In this document: positions 24,832-33,060 of the stretch, piece by piece
Layout: each line of letters begins with the position of its first letter
Numbering within the stretch: position 1 is the stretch's first letter
Origin: Bradyrhizobiaceae bacterium PARB1
GTDB lineage: Bacteria; Pseudomonadota; Alphaproteobacteria; Rhizobiales; Xanthobacteraceae
Direction of reading: 5' to 3'
Assembly (NCBI GenBank): GCA_002256345.1
Contig: NKIY01000014.1
Span: 1-64,000, forward strand
DNA: 64,000 nt
The notes under the pieces: model-generated
Databases searched by the model: none
The model's input: the letters and a program-made list of their open reading frames with translations, nothing else
Told to the model about the DNA's origin: nothing
Program-made: the position numbers and the translations under genes

Positions 24832-25326
24832 CTAGTAGCCCTGCAAAGAGAAATAGAAGCGTTGGCTGCCGCTCGCCGTGCTGATATCGACGTAGTAGGG
24901 CTCGCTGCGTGAATCGCGCGGTGTTGTCGGATAACTCGTGCTACAGCCACCATCCCCGCCCGAGCAGATCTGCTGTGGCTTGGAGAGATCGGCGCAGAGA
25001 CTGCCGTTCGGCGCAGGTATGAAGTCGGCCCCACCATCCGTCGGTGACTGCACTGACGTCAGGCCGGCACGACAGGCCCGATAGGGCTCATAGCCGAGAC
25101 CGCTGGCGTTGCCCTCCGGGCAGGATGGCCAGCCGCCGCCTTTCGCCAGTTGGCGAAACAGCGTCTGCATGACCGGTACGCAGTAAGGAATACCCGGCCA
25201 GCCTGGCGCGGTCGCCGCCGCGCATAACAGCACCTTGCATCCGAACGATGCGTCTTGGGCGCGCGCGCCCGCCACGAGCACGAATCCGAGGCCGAAAGCC
25301 ACGAGCAAAGCTGCACTGCGCTTCAT
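24832..25326 (-). CDS. Exported Cys-rich hypothetical protein, first gene of the minus operon
   Basis: Predicted 164 residues. Signal peptide MKRSAALLVAFGLGFVLVAG with cleavage near ARAQD. The mature part has eight Cys (GCKVLLCAA, YCVP, SCPEG, RACRAG, LCADL, QICSGG, GCSTS), suggesting disulfide bonds in the periplasm. No family recognised. GGGGA lies near the ATG. It starts the minus-strand operon and is divergent from virB1 across a 100-base promoter region with a strong dyad. Confidence 0.65.
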   Translation of the reverse strand: MKRSAALLVAFGLGFVLVAGARAQDASFGCKVLLCAAATAPGWPGIPYCVPVMQTLFRQLAKGGGWPSCPEGNASGLGYEPYRACRAGLTSVQSPTDGGADFIPAPNGSLCADLSKPQQICSGGDGGCSTSYPTTPRDSRSEPYYVDISTASGSQRFYFSLQGY

Positions 25327-25386
25327 CTAGTCCCCGGGATTAGAGCTTCGGTAGGCATGCTGTTACGCTATTGCCAAGATACCAAC

Positions 25387-25409
25387 ATCTAATATATTGT
25401 CTATTAGAT
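25387..25409. promoter_or_regulatory. Perfect dyad in the divergent virB promoter region
   Basis: ATCTAATA (25387-25394) and TATTAGAT (25402-25409) are perfect inverted arms around a 7-base spacer, 17 bases before the virB1 ATG and close to its GGAGG. Positions 25384-25402 are identical to 22692-22710. A shared regulator site for both divergent operons is likely. Confidence 0.65.
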
Positions 25410-25426
25410 AATGGAGGTGGGGTGGC

Positions 25427-26167
25427 ATGTCGATTCGCTTCGCGGCGATCGGATTCAGCGTCCTGGCGGGTGTGGCAATGGCCAACGCGCAGGACGCCAA
25501 GCCTGCGCGCATGGCCGCCGTCGACGCTTCAGGCCGCATCCTGCCGCTCGCGGGCGCGCCTGCCGCGATTCAACGGATCGACGGCACATCGGTTGGCACT
25601 TCGCCCTGCCCGAACGCCAAGGCGATGGCGGCGGATGAAGCCCGCGCACTGATCGTTCGCATCGCCACGGAGGAGGACTTCAATCCAGGCTTTGTCCAAT
25701 CGGTCGCTAAAATCGAAAGCCACTTCAATTCTACCGCACTGTCCGACAAGGGCGCGTTCGGCCTGATGCAGTTGGAGCCGGAGACGGCGCAACGCTTCAA
25801 GGTCGATCGCTGCGATCCCACCGACAATGTCCGTGGCGGTGTTCGTTTTCTCCGCGCCCTGCATAACAAGTACCGGAATCCGTTTTTCATCCTCGCGGCT
25901 TACAACGCCGGTGAGGGCGCCGTGGACAGCAATCGCGGCGTGCCCCCGTTTCCCGAAACCGTCCGTTTCGTCGCGCGGGTGTTCAACGACTTCTACACCT
26001 GGCCGGCGCCGGGCCAGGCGGATTCCCGGCGCCAGCTCCACCGCAACGTCGCCGATCGGTCTGACCTGATCGAACCGGGATCAACGAACGCTCCGCCGCA
26101 GACCTCCGCGCCGCCGCCGCCGGGCCCGGCACGCTGGAATGACGGCTTTGTCATGCATGTCGATTGA
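25427..26167 (+). CDS. virB1: VirB1-type lytic transglycosylase
   Basis: Predicted 246 residues with a signal peptide (about 1-21). The SLT domain is clear: KIESHFN with catalytic Glu97, then GAFGLMQLEPETA and FILAAYNAGEGAV. It would cut peptidoglycan locally to let the type IV channel assemble. The C-terminus is Pro-rich. GGAGG lies upstream. It is the first gene of the virB operon, whose members are spaced by a few bases or overlap. Confidence 0.88.
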   Translation: MSIRFAAIGFSVLAGVAMANAQDAKPARMAAVDASGRILPLAGAPAAIQRIDGTSVGTSPCPNAKAMAADEARALIVRIATEEDFNPGFVQSVAKIESHFNSTALSDKGAFGLMQLEPETAQRFKVDRCDPTDNVRGGVRFLRALHNKYRNPFFILAAYNAGEGAVDSNRGVPPFPETVRFVARVFNDFYTWPAPGQADSRRQLHRNVADRSDLIEPGSTNAPPQTSAPPPPGPARWNDGFVMHVD

Positions 26168-26180
26168 AAGAGAGGACTGG

Positions 26181-26486
26181 ATGAAGAGATTGCTTTCACG
26201 CGTCCCGCTGGCCGGAACGCTCCTGTTACAAACGATCGTGACCGCCGCGGCGCAGTCGAGCGGCGGCACGCTGCAACCCGTTCAATCGACGCTGACGCAA
26301 TTGGTGTCCGCGCTCACCGGGCCGATCGCCACGGCACTGGCGACGCTCGCCGTGATCGCCTGCGGATTCTTCGCCTGGTCGGGCCGATTGACCTGGGGCA
26401 TCGCCGGCAGCGTCATTTTCGGAATCGTGCTGGTGTTCGGCTCGGCGCAGATCGTCCAGTTTTTCCAGTCGGCGGTCGGGCAATGA
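26181..26486 (+). CDS. virB2: VirB2/TrbC-type pilin
   Basis: Predicted 101 residues. A long signal peptide (MKRLLSRVPLAGTLLLQTIV ending near AAAQS) precedes two hydrophobic helices (PIATALATLAVIACGFFAWS and GIAGSVIFGIVLVFGSAQIV) joined by a short polar loop (GRLTW). This is the standard pilin layout. It forms the conjugative pilus. The ATG at 26181 follows AGAGGA; the gene overlaps virB3 by 4 bases. Confidence 0.85.
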   Translation: MKRLLSRVPLAGTLLLQTIVTAAAQSSGGTLQPVQSTLTQLVSALTGPIATALATLAVIACGFFAWSGRLTWGIAGSVIFGIVLVFGSAQIVQFFQSAVGQ

Positions 26487-26779
26487 CCGAAGACGAGCTC
26501 GAGGACCCGATGATCACACCGCTGGTCAAGGCGTTGACCCGGGCGCCGACGCTGATGGGGGTGCCGTACATGTATTTTATGTTCAACGGCGTGGTCTCGA
26601 GCGTCTGCTTCCTGGTCACGCATAATCTTTTCATGCTGCTGGTGGCCATTCCGCTGCACCTGTTCGGCTACGTGATGACGCTGCGCGACGACCGCATCTT
26701 CGAAATCCTGTTCGTCAAATTCACCAAATGCCCGCCTCGCTCGCGCGCCTTCTGGGCCGCGGACAGCTACTCTGCCTGA
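26483..26779 (+). CDS. virB3: VirB3-type inner-membrane protein
   Basis: Predicted 98 residues: DPMITPLVKALTRAPTLMGV, then two membrane segments (MYFMFNGVVSSVCFLVTHNL and FMLLVAIPLHLFGYVMTL) and a cytoplasmic RDDRIFEIL tail, the typical VirB3 pattern. It works with the VirB4 ATPase, encoded 9 bases downstream. The start overlaps the virB2 stop (ATGA). Confidence 0.85.
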   Translation: MTEDELEDPMITPLVKALTRAPTLMGVPYMYFMFNGVVSSVCFLVTHNLFMLLVAIPLHLFGYVMTLRDDRIFEILFVKFTKCPPRSRAFWAADSYSA

Positions 26780-26788
26780 GGACTCGAC

Positions 26789-29200
26789 ATGGTCGCGCGT
26801 GCCCTGCTTGACGAATTGACCTTCGGCGCCGTCTCGCGGCGCGAGCGTCCTGTCGCCTCGCATGTTCCCTATACGCGCCATGTTGACGACCACATCATCA
26901 AGACCCGCGACGGCCTTGTCCTGACGATCCTCAAACTCGACGGTTATTCATTCGAGACGTCCGACATGAGTGAAGTCAACTCGCGCCTGCTTGGACGCAA
27001 CGACGTCATTCGGACTCTCGCCAATTCGAGATTCGCGATCGTCTCCCACATCATCCGGCGCGAGGTCCAGCCAAGAATTGGCTCGACCTTCGACAATCCG
27101 TTGTGCCGCGAGCTCGACGAGCGCTACGACGCGGCGCTGTCGCAGCGGCGCATGTTCGTCAACGATATCTACCTGACCATCGTGCGGCGGCCCTTGCAGG
27201 GCCAGGCTGGCACCTTCGATGTCATGCTGACGACGCTGCTCGGCCGCAAGGACGAGGCCGGCGAGTCGGTCGCGATGCAGACCGCGCTGACCGAGCTGCG
27301 TGATGCGGCGACCGCGGTGCGCGAAACTCTCGCCGGTTATGGCGCCCGCCAGCTCGGCGTGGTGCGCCGCGATGGCATCTGGTTCTCCGAGCCGCTCGAA
27401 TTCCTGGTACAGATCCTCGATGGCGGCGTCCCGCGCCCGATGCATCTGCCGCGCATGGACATCGCCGACGCGCTGTCAATGAGACGCATCTTCTTCGGCC
27501 GTAACGCCATCGAAATTCGCGGCGCGGGTCCGGAGGATACCGGCTTCGGCGCCATGGTCTCGATCCGGGAATACCCGGCGCAGACCGGGCCCGGGTCGTT
27601 CGACAACCTGCTGCGCGTGCCGCACGAATTCATTGCCACACAGAGCTTCGCCATCGTCGACCGGCCCGAGGCTGCCAAGCAGATCGATCGGGTGTCGCGC
27701 CAGGTCGACATGTCGGATGAGGCCGGATCGATCGTCGCGGAGCATCTCGATGATGCCCGCGATGAACTGCTGGCCTCGGAAGCGATCTATGGCGAGCACC
27801 ACATGACGGTGATGTGCCTCGGCCGCAACTTGTCCGAGGTCGGCGCCGCCGTCACGGCGGTCGGCGCAGCGCTCACGGACCGCTCGGTGATCTGGACGCG
27901 CGAGGACCTCAATTGCGAGCCGGCGTTCTGGGCGCAGCTTCCCGGCAATTTTGCCTACATCGCCCGCAAGGGCGTAATCTCGTCGAAAAACTTTGCCGGC
28001 TTTACCTCGCTGCACAATTATCCGAGCGGTCGGCCGACCGGCAATCACTGGGGGCCGGCCATTTCCGTGTTCGAGACGACGTCGCAGACCGCCTATTATT
28101 ACAACCATCACGTCCGCGACATCGGCAACTTCACCGTCGTCGGCCCGACCGGGTCGGGCAAGACGGTGTTTCTGTCCTTCATCGCGGCGCAGACGCAGCG
28201 CATCAAGCCGCGGCCGAAGCTGCTGTTCATCGACAAGGATCGCGGCGCCGAGATCTTCATCCGGGCGCTCGGAGGACAATATGAGACGCTCGTCCCCGGC
28301 GAGCCGACCGGTTTCAATCCACTGTCGCTCCCGGACACGGCGCCCAACCGGGAATTTCTCTATCAGCTGTTCGCCTTCATGTTGCGGCCTGCGAATGGCG
28401 CGGATCTCACCGCGTCCGAAGAGCAGGTCATCCGCAACGCCATCGCGGCGGCGATCGCCGGCGGTTCGGCGGGTCGGACGCTGAAAGCCTTCTCCACCTT
28501 GCTGCGCGGCCGCATCCGGGCGGGGGAGGGTGACCTTCTGGCGCGACTCGAAAGCTGGATGCGGCCCGACCAGCGTGGCTGGCTGTTCAACAATGACGAG
28601 GATCAGTTCTCGTTATCGAGCGTGTTCGGATTCGACATGACGCGTGTGCTCGACGATCCGGTGATCCGCACTGCGGCGCTGATGTACATTTTCCACCGGA
28701 CGGAAGAGCTCCTGACCGGTGACCCGGTGATGATTTTCCTCGATGAAGGCTGGCGCCTTCTCGACGATGACGTATTCGCCTTCTTCATCCGCGACAAGCT
28801 CAAGACCATTCGCAAGCAGAACGGCATCGTCGGCTTCGGCACGCAATCGGCCGCCGACATCGTGCGCTCGAAGGCATCGAACACGCTGATCGAACAGACC
28901 AGCACCAACATCTTCTTTCCGAATCCGAAAGCCGATGACGAAAGCTACAAGCAGGCGTTCCGTCTGTCGGGACGAGAAGTCGCCTGGATTCGCGGCACGG
29001 TGCCGGAGAGCCGATCCTTCCTGATCAAACATGGCCGAGACAGTGTGGTGGCGAAGCTCAATCTCGCCAGCATGCCGGACCTGATCAAGGTGTTGTCCGG
29101 GCGCACCGAGACGGTCGCTGAGCTCGATGCGCTGCGGGCGCGGGTCGGCAACGACCCCGCCGTGTGGCTCCCGATCTTCATGGGCAGGAGCGAAGCATGA
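26789..29200 (+). CDS. virB4: VirB4-type ATPase
   Basis: Predicted 803 residues. The N-terminal CagE/TrbE/VirB domain (about 1-400) is followed by the ATPase core: Walker A GPTGSGKT near residue 452 and Walker B VMIFLDEGW near 646. It energises pilus assembly and substrate transfer at the inner membrane. The length is usual for the family. TGAGGA precedes the ATG. The stop overlaps the next start (ATGA). Confidence 0.93.
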   Translation: MVARALLDELTFGAVSRRERPVASHVPYTRHVDDHIIKTRDGLVLTILKLDGYSFETSDMSEVNSRLLGRNDVIRTLANSRFAIVSHIIRREVQPRIGSTFDNPLCRELDERYDAALSQRRMFVNDIYLTIVRRPLQGQAGTFDVMLTTLLGRKDEAGESVAMQTALTELRDAATAVRETLAGYGARQLGVVRRDGIWFSEPLEFLVQILDGGVPRPMHLPRMDIADALSMRRIFFGRNAIEIRGAGPEDTGFGAMVSIREYPAQTGPGSFDNLLRVPHEFIATQSFAIVDRPEAAKQIDRVSRQVDMSDEAGSIVAEHLDDARDELLASEAIYGEHHMTVMCLGRNLSEVGAAVTAVGAALTDRSVIWTREDLNCEPAFWAQLPGNFAYIARKGVISSKNFAGFTSLHNYPSGRPTGNHWGPAISVFETTSQTAYYYNHHVRDIGNFTVVGPTGSGKTVFLSFIAAQTQRIKPRPKLLFIDKDRGAEIFIRALGGQYETLVPGEPTGFNPLSLPDTAPNREFLYQLFAFMLRPANGADLTASEEQVIRNAIAAAIAGGSAGRTLKAFSTLLRGRIRAGEGDLLARLESWMRPDQRGWLFNNDEDQFSLSSVFGFDMTRVLDDPVIRTAALMYIFHRTEELLTGDPVMIFLDEGWRLLDDDVFAFFIRDKLKTIRKQNGIVGFGTQSAADIVRSKASNTLIEQTSTNIFFPNPKADDESYKQAFRLSGREVAWIRGTVPESRSFLIKHGRDSVVAKLNLASMPDLIKVLSGRTETVAELDALRARVGNDPAVWLPIFMGRSEA

Positions 29201-30084
29201 GATCTGCGATCATTGTTTGCATTCTCGCGCTCGGCGCTACGCCGGCGCTGGCCGATATCCCGGTCAACGATGCCGCGCAACTGACGCAGCGTTCCCAGAC
29301 TGCCAGCACGACGGTGAAGCTCGTGCCCGTCACGACGCAGCGACAGGACGCCAATAACGGCGTCAAATGCGCGGTGACCACGGGCAAGAAAGCCAGCGTC
29401 ACCGACCCGGCTGTGCAGCCGCAAAGCGGGGTCGGTAGCCAGGCGATCCAGTCCTACGCTCCTGATCTTCCGGCGACCTCCGATCCGAACGCGCAAGGCG
29501 CGACCCTCAACAGCCAGACGCTCTTCAAGTCGAGCGGCGATGTCGTCGCCGGCCTCGATGCCAGCCGCCAGACCATGAGCGCGGCGCAGTCGGCGTTCCA
29601 CGCTGCAGGACAGCAGGTCGGGACCGCGCAGACGGTCATGGCGGCGATCGACATGAACAGCGCCGCGCGATTGCAAAACAATCTCGTCTGGAATGGCGCG
29701 ATCGGCTCCGCCAACCTCTGGGTCACGGCGCTGAACGCGTTGAACCTGGCGCTCAACAGCGACATGAGCCGGGCCGCGACGGGGATGCGGGCGACCGTGA
29801 CCAGCACCCAGGCGGTGCCGGGGCCGACCTGCCCCGTCGGCATGGTCGGCGCGGGGACAGCCGCGCAACCTTGCCGGACGCCGACGACCTGTTCGACCAC
29901 GGCGCCCGGCGCGCCGGTCGATCCATCCTGTGTCAGCGCCCGCACCGTCGATACCGACGGCAACGTCATCTTTTACCTCGTTCAGGCGCAGAACACCGCG
30001 AACGTTGGAACTAATTCCATCGCCGCGCTCACTGCCGCCGACGTCACTGCGGCTCTTGCCGCGATTGCCGCCAACAGCCGCTAG
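29197..30084 (+). CDS. Exported conjugal-transfer protein of the virB operon
   Basis: Predicted 295 residues. Signal peptide MRSAIIVCILALGATPALA. The mature part is Ala/Ser/Thr/Gln-rich and helical (SAAQSAFHAAGQQVGTAQTV), with a small Cys-rich segment in the last third (GPTCPVGM, PCRTPTTCS, PSCVSAR). It stands at the place of a second VirB5-like protein, before the clearer VirB5 gene. It overlaps virB4 by 4 bases. A pilus-tip or adhesin-like role is inference. Confidence 0.65.
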   Translation: MRSAIIVCILALGATPALADIPVNDAAQLTQRSQTASTTVKLVPVTTQRQDANNGVKCAVTTGKKASVTDPAVQPQSGVGSQAIQSYAPDLPATSDPNAQGATLNSQTLFKSSGDVVAGLDASRQTMSAAQSAFHAAGQQVGTAQTVMAAIDMNSAARLQNNLVWNGAIGSANLWVTALNALNLALNSDMSRAATGMRATVTSTQAVPGPTCPVGMVGAGTAAQPCRTPTTCSTTAPGAPVDPSCVSARTVDTDGNVIFYLVQAQNTANVGTNSIAALTAADVTAALAAIAANSR

Positions 30085-30094
30085 GGAGGCTTCG

Positions 30095-30811
30095 ATGCGC
30101 TTGATTGTCCTGCTCACGTGGTACGCGCTGGCCGTAGTGGGGGCCTCGCCGGTGATGGCGCAGGTTCCTGTGCTCGACAACGCCAACCTCGCCAAGGCGC
30201 AGCAGATCGCGACCAGCACGCAGCAGATTCTTGCCGCGGATCAGCACATTTTGCAGTTTACGCAAAAGACCTTGCAGGCCGTTACCGGCGATCGGTCGTC
30301 GCAGGCCCAAGGCACGCTCGCCCAGATGGCGCTCGGCGGCGGCTTCTCGATGGCGCAGGCGCCCTCCCTCGGCTCGGTGATTTCCGGGGGCGCGTTGTCA
30401 TTTGCCGGTATGGGCTCGGCGTCTCAGAATATTGTCTCGACGCTGATCAACGGCTTGCAGCTCGTCCAGACCATCACCGGTCTCGTCAGTGGCCAGAGCC
30501 ATCCGGCCGACACCGCATACAAGAATTCCGTCAACGTCGCCGCGACGCTGTCGGGCCTCATCAACTCGACGCAGGGCGCCGTGCAGCAAAGGTCCTCGGC
30601 GTTCACGCAGGGCGGCCAGCAGATCGGCAAGGCACAGGACCTGAAAGGCAGCGTCGATCAGAACACGCAGGTGCAGATCCAGACCGGGCAAACGATCAAC
30701 GAGCTGAACGGCGTTGTCAACAACGCGGCGGCAGCGGCCAATCAGGCCAACCTCGACCGGATCGCGGCAGAGTCGTCGGCGGCGCGCGCCATGAAATTCA
30801 CACAGCAGTAA
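30095..30811 (+). CDS. virB5: VirB5-like minor pilin component
   Basis: Predicted 238 residues with signal peptide (cleavage near PVMAQ). The mature part is a Gln-rich helical protein beginning NANLAKAQQIATSTQQILAA, resembling the helical VirB5/TrbJ proteins that sit at the pilus tip. It ends with RAMKFTQQ, a tail also found at the end of the next protein. AGGGAGG lies 7 bases before the ATG. VirB5 is assigned by order and features. Confidence 0.65.
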   Translation: MRLIVLLTWYALAVVGASPVMAQVPVLDNANLAKAQQIATSTQQILAADQHILQFTQKTLQAVTGDRSSQAQGTLAQMALGGGFSMAQAPSLGSVISGGALSFAGMGSASQNIVSTLINGLQLVQTITGLVSGQSHPADTAYKNSVNVAATLSGLINSTQGAVQQRSSAFTQGGQQIGKAQDLKGSVDQNTQVQIQTGQTINELNGVVNNAAAAANQANLDRIAAESSAARAMKFTQQ

Positions 30812-30831
30812 GCCGAGCGGGAGAGCGACGC

Positions 30832-31017
30832 TTGTCCAAACGTATTGCCATCCTTGTCGCCATCGTCGCGATCGCTGCCGTCTTCATCGGTCGCTATGGC
30901 TTCAACCACGCGCCGGCACCGGCAGTGGGCGTCAGCGCAACCAGCGCGCAGGATGAGGCAGCAAAGGCCGCCTCGCGGGCGATGACGTTCACGCAGCCGA
31001 AGGCGTCGGCGCAATGA
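30832..31017 (+). CDS. Small membrane protein with TTG start, 61 residues
   Basis: Starts at TTG (LSKRIAILVAIVAIAAVFIG), as no ATG or GTG fits and GGGAGAG lies upstream. One N-terminal membrane helix or signal anchor precedes a short periplasmic part that ends SRAMTFTQPKASAQ, echoing the RAMKFTQQ end of VirB5. Its position and size fit small entry-exclusion or stabilising proteins of such operons. The stop overlaps the next start by 4 bases. Confidence 0.6.
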   Translation: MSKRIAILVAIVAIAAVFIGRYGFNHAPAPAVGVSATSAQDEAAKAASRAMTFTQPKASAQ

Positions 31018-31208
31018 AGCTGATCACTTCGTTTGCATTCATGACACTGATGGCGACGTTGCTCGCAGGCTGCGCCTACAAACCCCTAAAAGCGCCTTGC
31101 TCGCCGGATGAGGGCGGAGCGCCGCTCGCCTATTCAGACGCGACGCCGCCTACCGAGCCTGATGCTCTGAAAAGGTTCGACCGCTGCGGCCCGATGCGGC
31201 CGATCTGA
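31014..31208 (+). CDS. VirB7-like small lipoprotein
   Basis: Predicted 64 residues. Signal peptide MKLITSFAFMTLMATLLAGC with lipobox LAGC, so lipid attachment at Cys20. Two further Cys (APCSPDE, DRCGPM) could form a disulfide, as VirB7 does with VirB9. It lies between VirB5 and VirB6 as expected for virB7, and overlaps the previous stop by 4 bases. Confidence 0.7.
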   Translation: MKLITSFAFMTLMATLLAGCAYKPLKAPCSPDEGGAPLAYSDATPPTEPDALKRFDRCGPMRPI

Positions 31209-31216
31209 GAGGGGCG

Positions 31217-32347
31217 ATGGGAAACAGCTTCAGCATTACCTCGCTTCTGCAATCGGTCGACCAGCTCGGTCAGAACTATGTATCGACCGCCTACCAGGCC
31301 TTGGCAAACGCGGCGACCTCGGGCGGCGCGACCAGCGTCGCCGGCTTGCTGTTCACGCTCTACGTGATCTTTTGGGGCGTCGGCATCTGGCAAGGCACCG
31401 CGACGGGCGGTCCCGCTGACCATGCGTTTCGCCTGTTCCGTGCCGTGCTGATTTACGCCATGGCCACGAAATGGGGCGACTTCCAGACGCTGGTCTACAA
31501 CGCTCTCAATGACGGCCCCTCGGCTATCGGCAACGCGCTGCTGAGCGCGGTGACGTCGGCGAACAACACCGGCACGTCCGTGAATCTGACGTCGGTGAAT
31601 GGCGTTCAGTCGGCTCTGCAGAACATGTGGGACACAACCAACAGCGCGACCGAAGCGTTCCTCCAGAACGCCGGCATCACCAATTGGGGGCCCTACATCT
31701 TTGCCGCTGTCTTCTATGTGGTGATGGCGATCCTGATCGGCTTCGCGATCTTTCTCATCGTGCTGTCGAAGATGTTCATGTGGTTGCTGCTGGCGTTGGC
31801 GCCGCTGTTTATCATCCTGCTGCTGTTTGGCGTCACGACGCGGTTCTTCAGCGGCTGGATGAGCGCGCTGGTCCAGTATTTCCTGGTGCAGGTCCTCGTC
31901 TATGCGTTCCTCGCCTTCTATGTCTCGCTGATCCAGCAGACGATCGATACGCTCAACGGCGTTGCCAATTCAAAGTCCGCGACCTGGGCAACCATCGGCC
32001 CGGTCGTGCTGCTCGCGATCATCGGCATTCTGCTGCTCAGCCAGATCAACAATATGGCGGCGGCGATCGCCGGCGGCGTTCCGATCTTTGCACCGCGCAT
32101 CGGCGCGGTGCTGGCGACCGCAACCGGCTATCGGCTCGGCGCGGCCGCAAATCGGGCCAGGCTTGCTTTCCGCAACCCGCTCAATCCCGCCTCGATGTCG
32201 CGGCGTGAGGAGGTGGCGTCCCGCCAACGCGCGCGCGTCGGCTTGCGCGCGGCGTCATGGGCGCAATCAGCAGAATTCCGGCGCCTGGCTGACCAGCTCC
32301 GCAATCCCAGCGTGCTGCCGACGGCGAGTGGAGGAAACCGGCCATGA
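31217..32347 (+). CDS. virB6: VirB6-type polytopic membrane protein
   Basis: Predicted 376 residues with at least five membrane helices, including LFTLYVIFWGVGIWQGTATG and MFMWLLLALAPLFIILLLFG, the latter typical of the TrbL/VirB6 family. The C-terminal 70 residues are basic and cytoplasmic. VirB6 forms part of the inner-membrane channel. GAGAGGGG lies just before the ATG, and the stop overlaps virB8 by 4 bases. Confidence 0.88.
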   Translation: MGNSFSITSLLQSVDQLGQNYVSTAYQALANAATSGGATSVAGLLFTLYVIFWGVGIWQGTATGGPADHAFRLFRAVLIYAMATKWGDFQTLVYNALNDGPSAIGNALLSAVTSANNTGTSVNLTSVNGVQSALQNMWDTTNSATEAFLQNAGITNWGPYIFAAVFYVVMAILIGFAIFLIVLSKMFMWLLLALAPLFIILLLFGVTTRFFSGWMSALVQYFLVQVLVYAFLAFYVSLIQQTIDTLNGVANSKSATWATIGPVVLLAIIGILLLSQINNMAAAIAGGVPIFAPRIGAVLATATGYRLGAAANRARLAFRNPLNPASMSRREEVASRQRARVGLRAASWAQSAEFRRLADQLRNPSVLPTASGGNRP

Positions 32348-33060
32348 CAGAGATGACCGCTGCGGAGCCCACGCGGGTCGATCCGCGTTATTACGCCGAC
32401 GGCGCGACATGGGAGCGCGATATCGCGCGCCGCAATCGTAATTCCCGGGCGCTCGCATGGATCGTCGCCGCGGTGATGACGATCGTGGCCGTCGGCGCGC
32501 TTGGCACGCTGGCCTTGCTGGTGCCGCTCAAGACCTATGAGCCGTATATGGTGGTCGTCGACAAGACCACCGGCTTCGTCGAGGTCAAGCGCCCGATGGC
32601 CGAGGGCCCGCTGAGCCAGGACGAAGCGGTGACGACCTTCAATGTCGTTCGCTACATCAAGGCGCGGGAGACCTATGATCCGAAGGCTCTCAAGGACAAC
32701 TTCGATCTGGCGCAACTGCTGGCGAGTGGGGATGCAAGCCGCGAACTGACCGAAATCTATTCGCCCGCCAACCCCAACAACCCTGTGAAAGTCTTCGGTT
32801 CGAATACCGTGATCTCGGTCAACATCAAGTCCGTGACCTTCCCGAACAACCGCACGGCGCTCGCGCGTTTCTCCACCGAGGAGAAGTCCTCGACCAACAT
32901 CATCACCCGCAACTGGGTGTCGCTGGTGCGCTTCCGCTATACCTCCGCACCGATGCGCAACGAATGGCGGTTCGACAACCCCCTCGGCTTTCAGGTCCTC
33001 GAGTATCGCCGCGATCAGGAAACCGCGCCTTCACCGGGCACGGCAGGGGCGCAGCAATGA
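32344..33060 (+). CDS. virB8: VirB8-type inner-membrane assembly factor
   Basis: Predicted 238 residues: a cytoplasmic N-terminus, one membrane helix (about 36-56), then a periplasmic domain with LVPLKTYEPYMVVVDKTTG and YSPANPNNPVKVFG, characteristic of VirB8. It nucleates assembly of the transfer channel. Start and stop are both in ATGA overlaps. Confidence 0.9.
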   Translation: MTEMTAAEPTRVDPRYYADGATWERDIARRNRNSRALAWIVAAVMTIVAVGALGTLALLVPLKTYEPYMVVVDKTTGFVEVKRPMAEGPLSQDEAVTTFNVVRYIKARETYDPKALKDNFDLAQLLASGDASRELTEIYSPANPNNPVKVFGSNTVISVNIKSVTFPNNRTALARFSTEEKSSTNIITRNWVSLVRFRYTSAPMRNEWRFDNPLGFQVLEYRRDQETAPSPGTAGAQQ

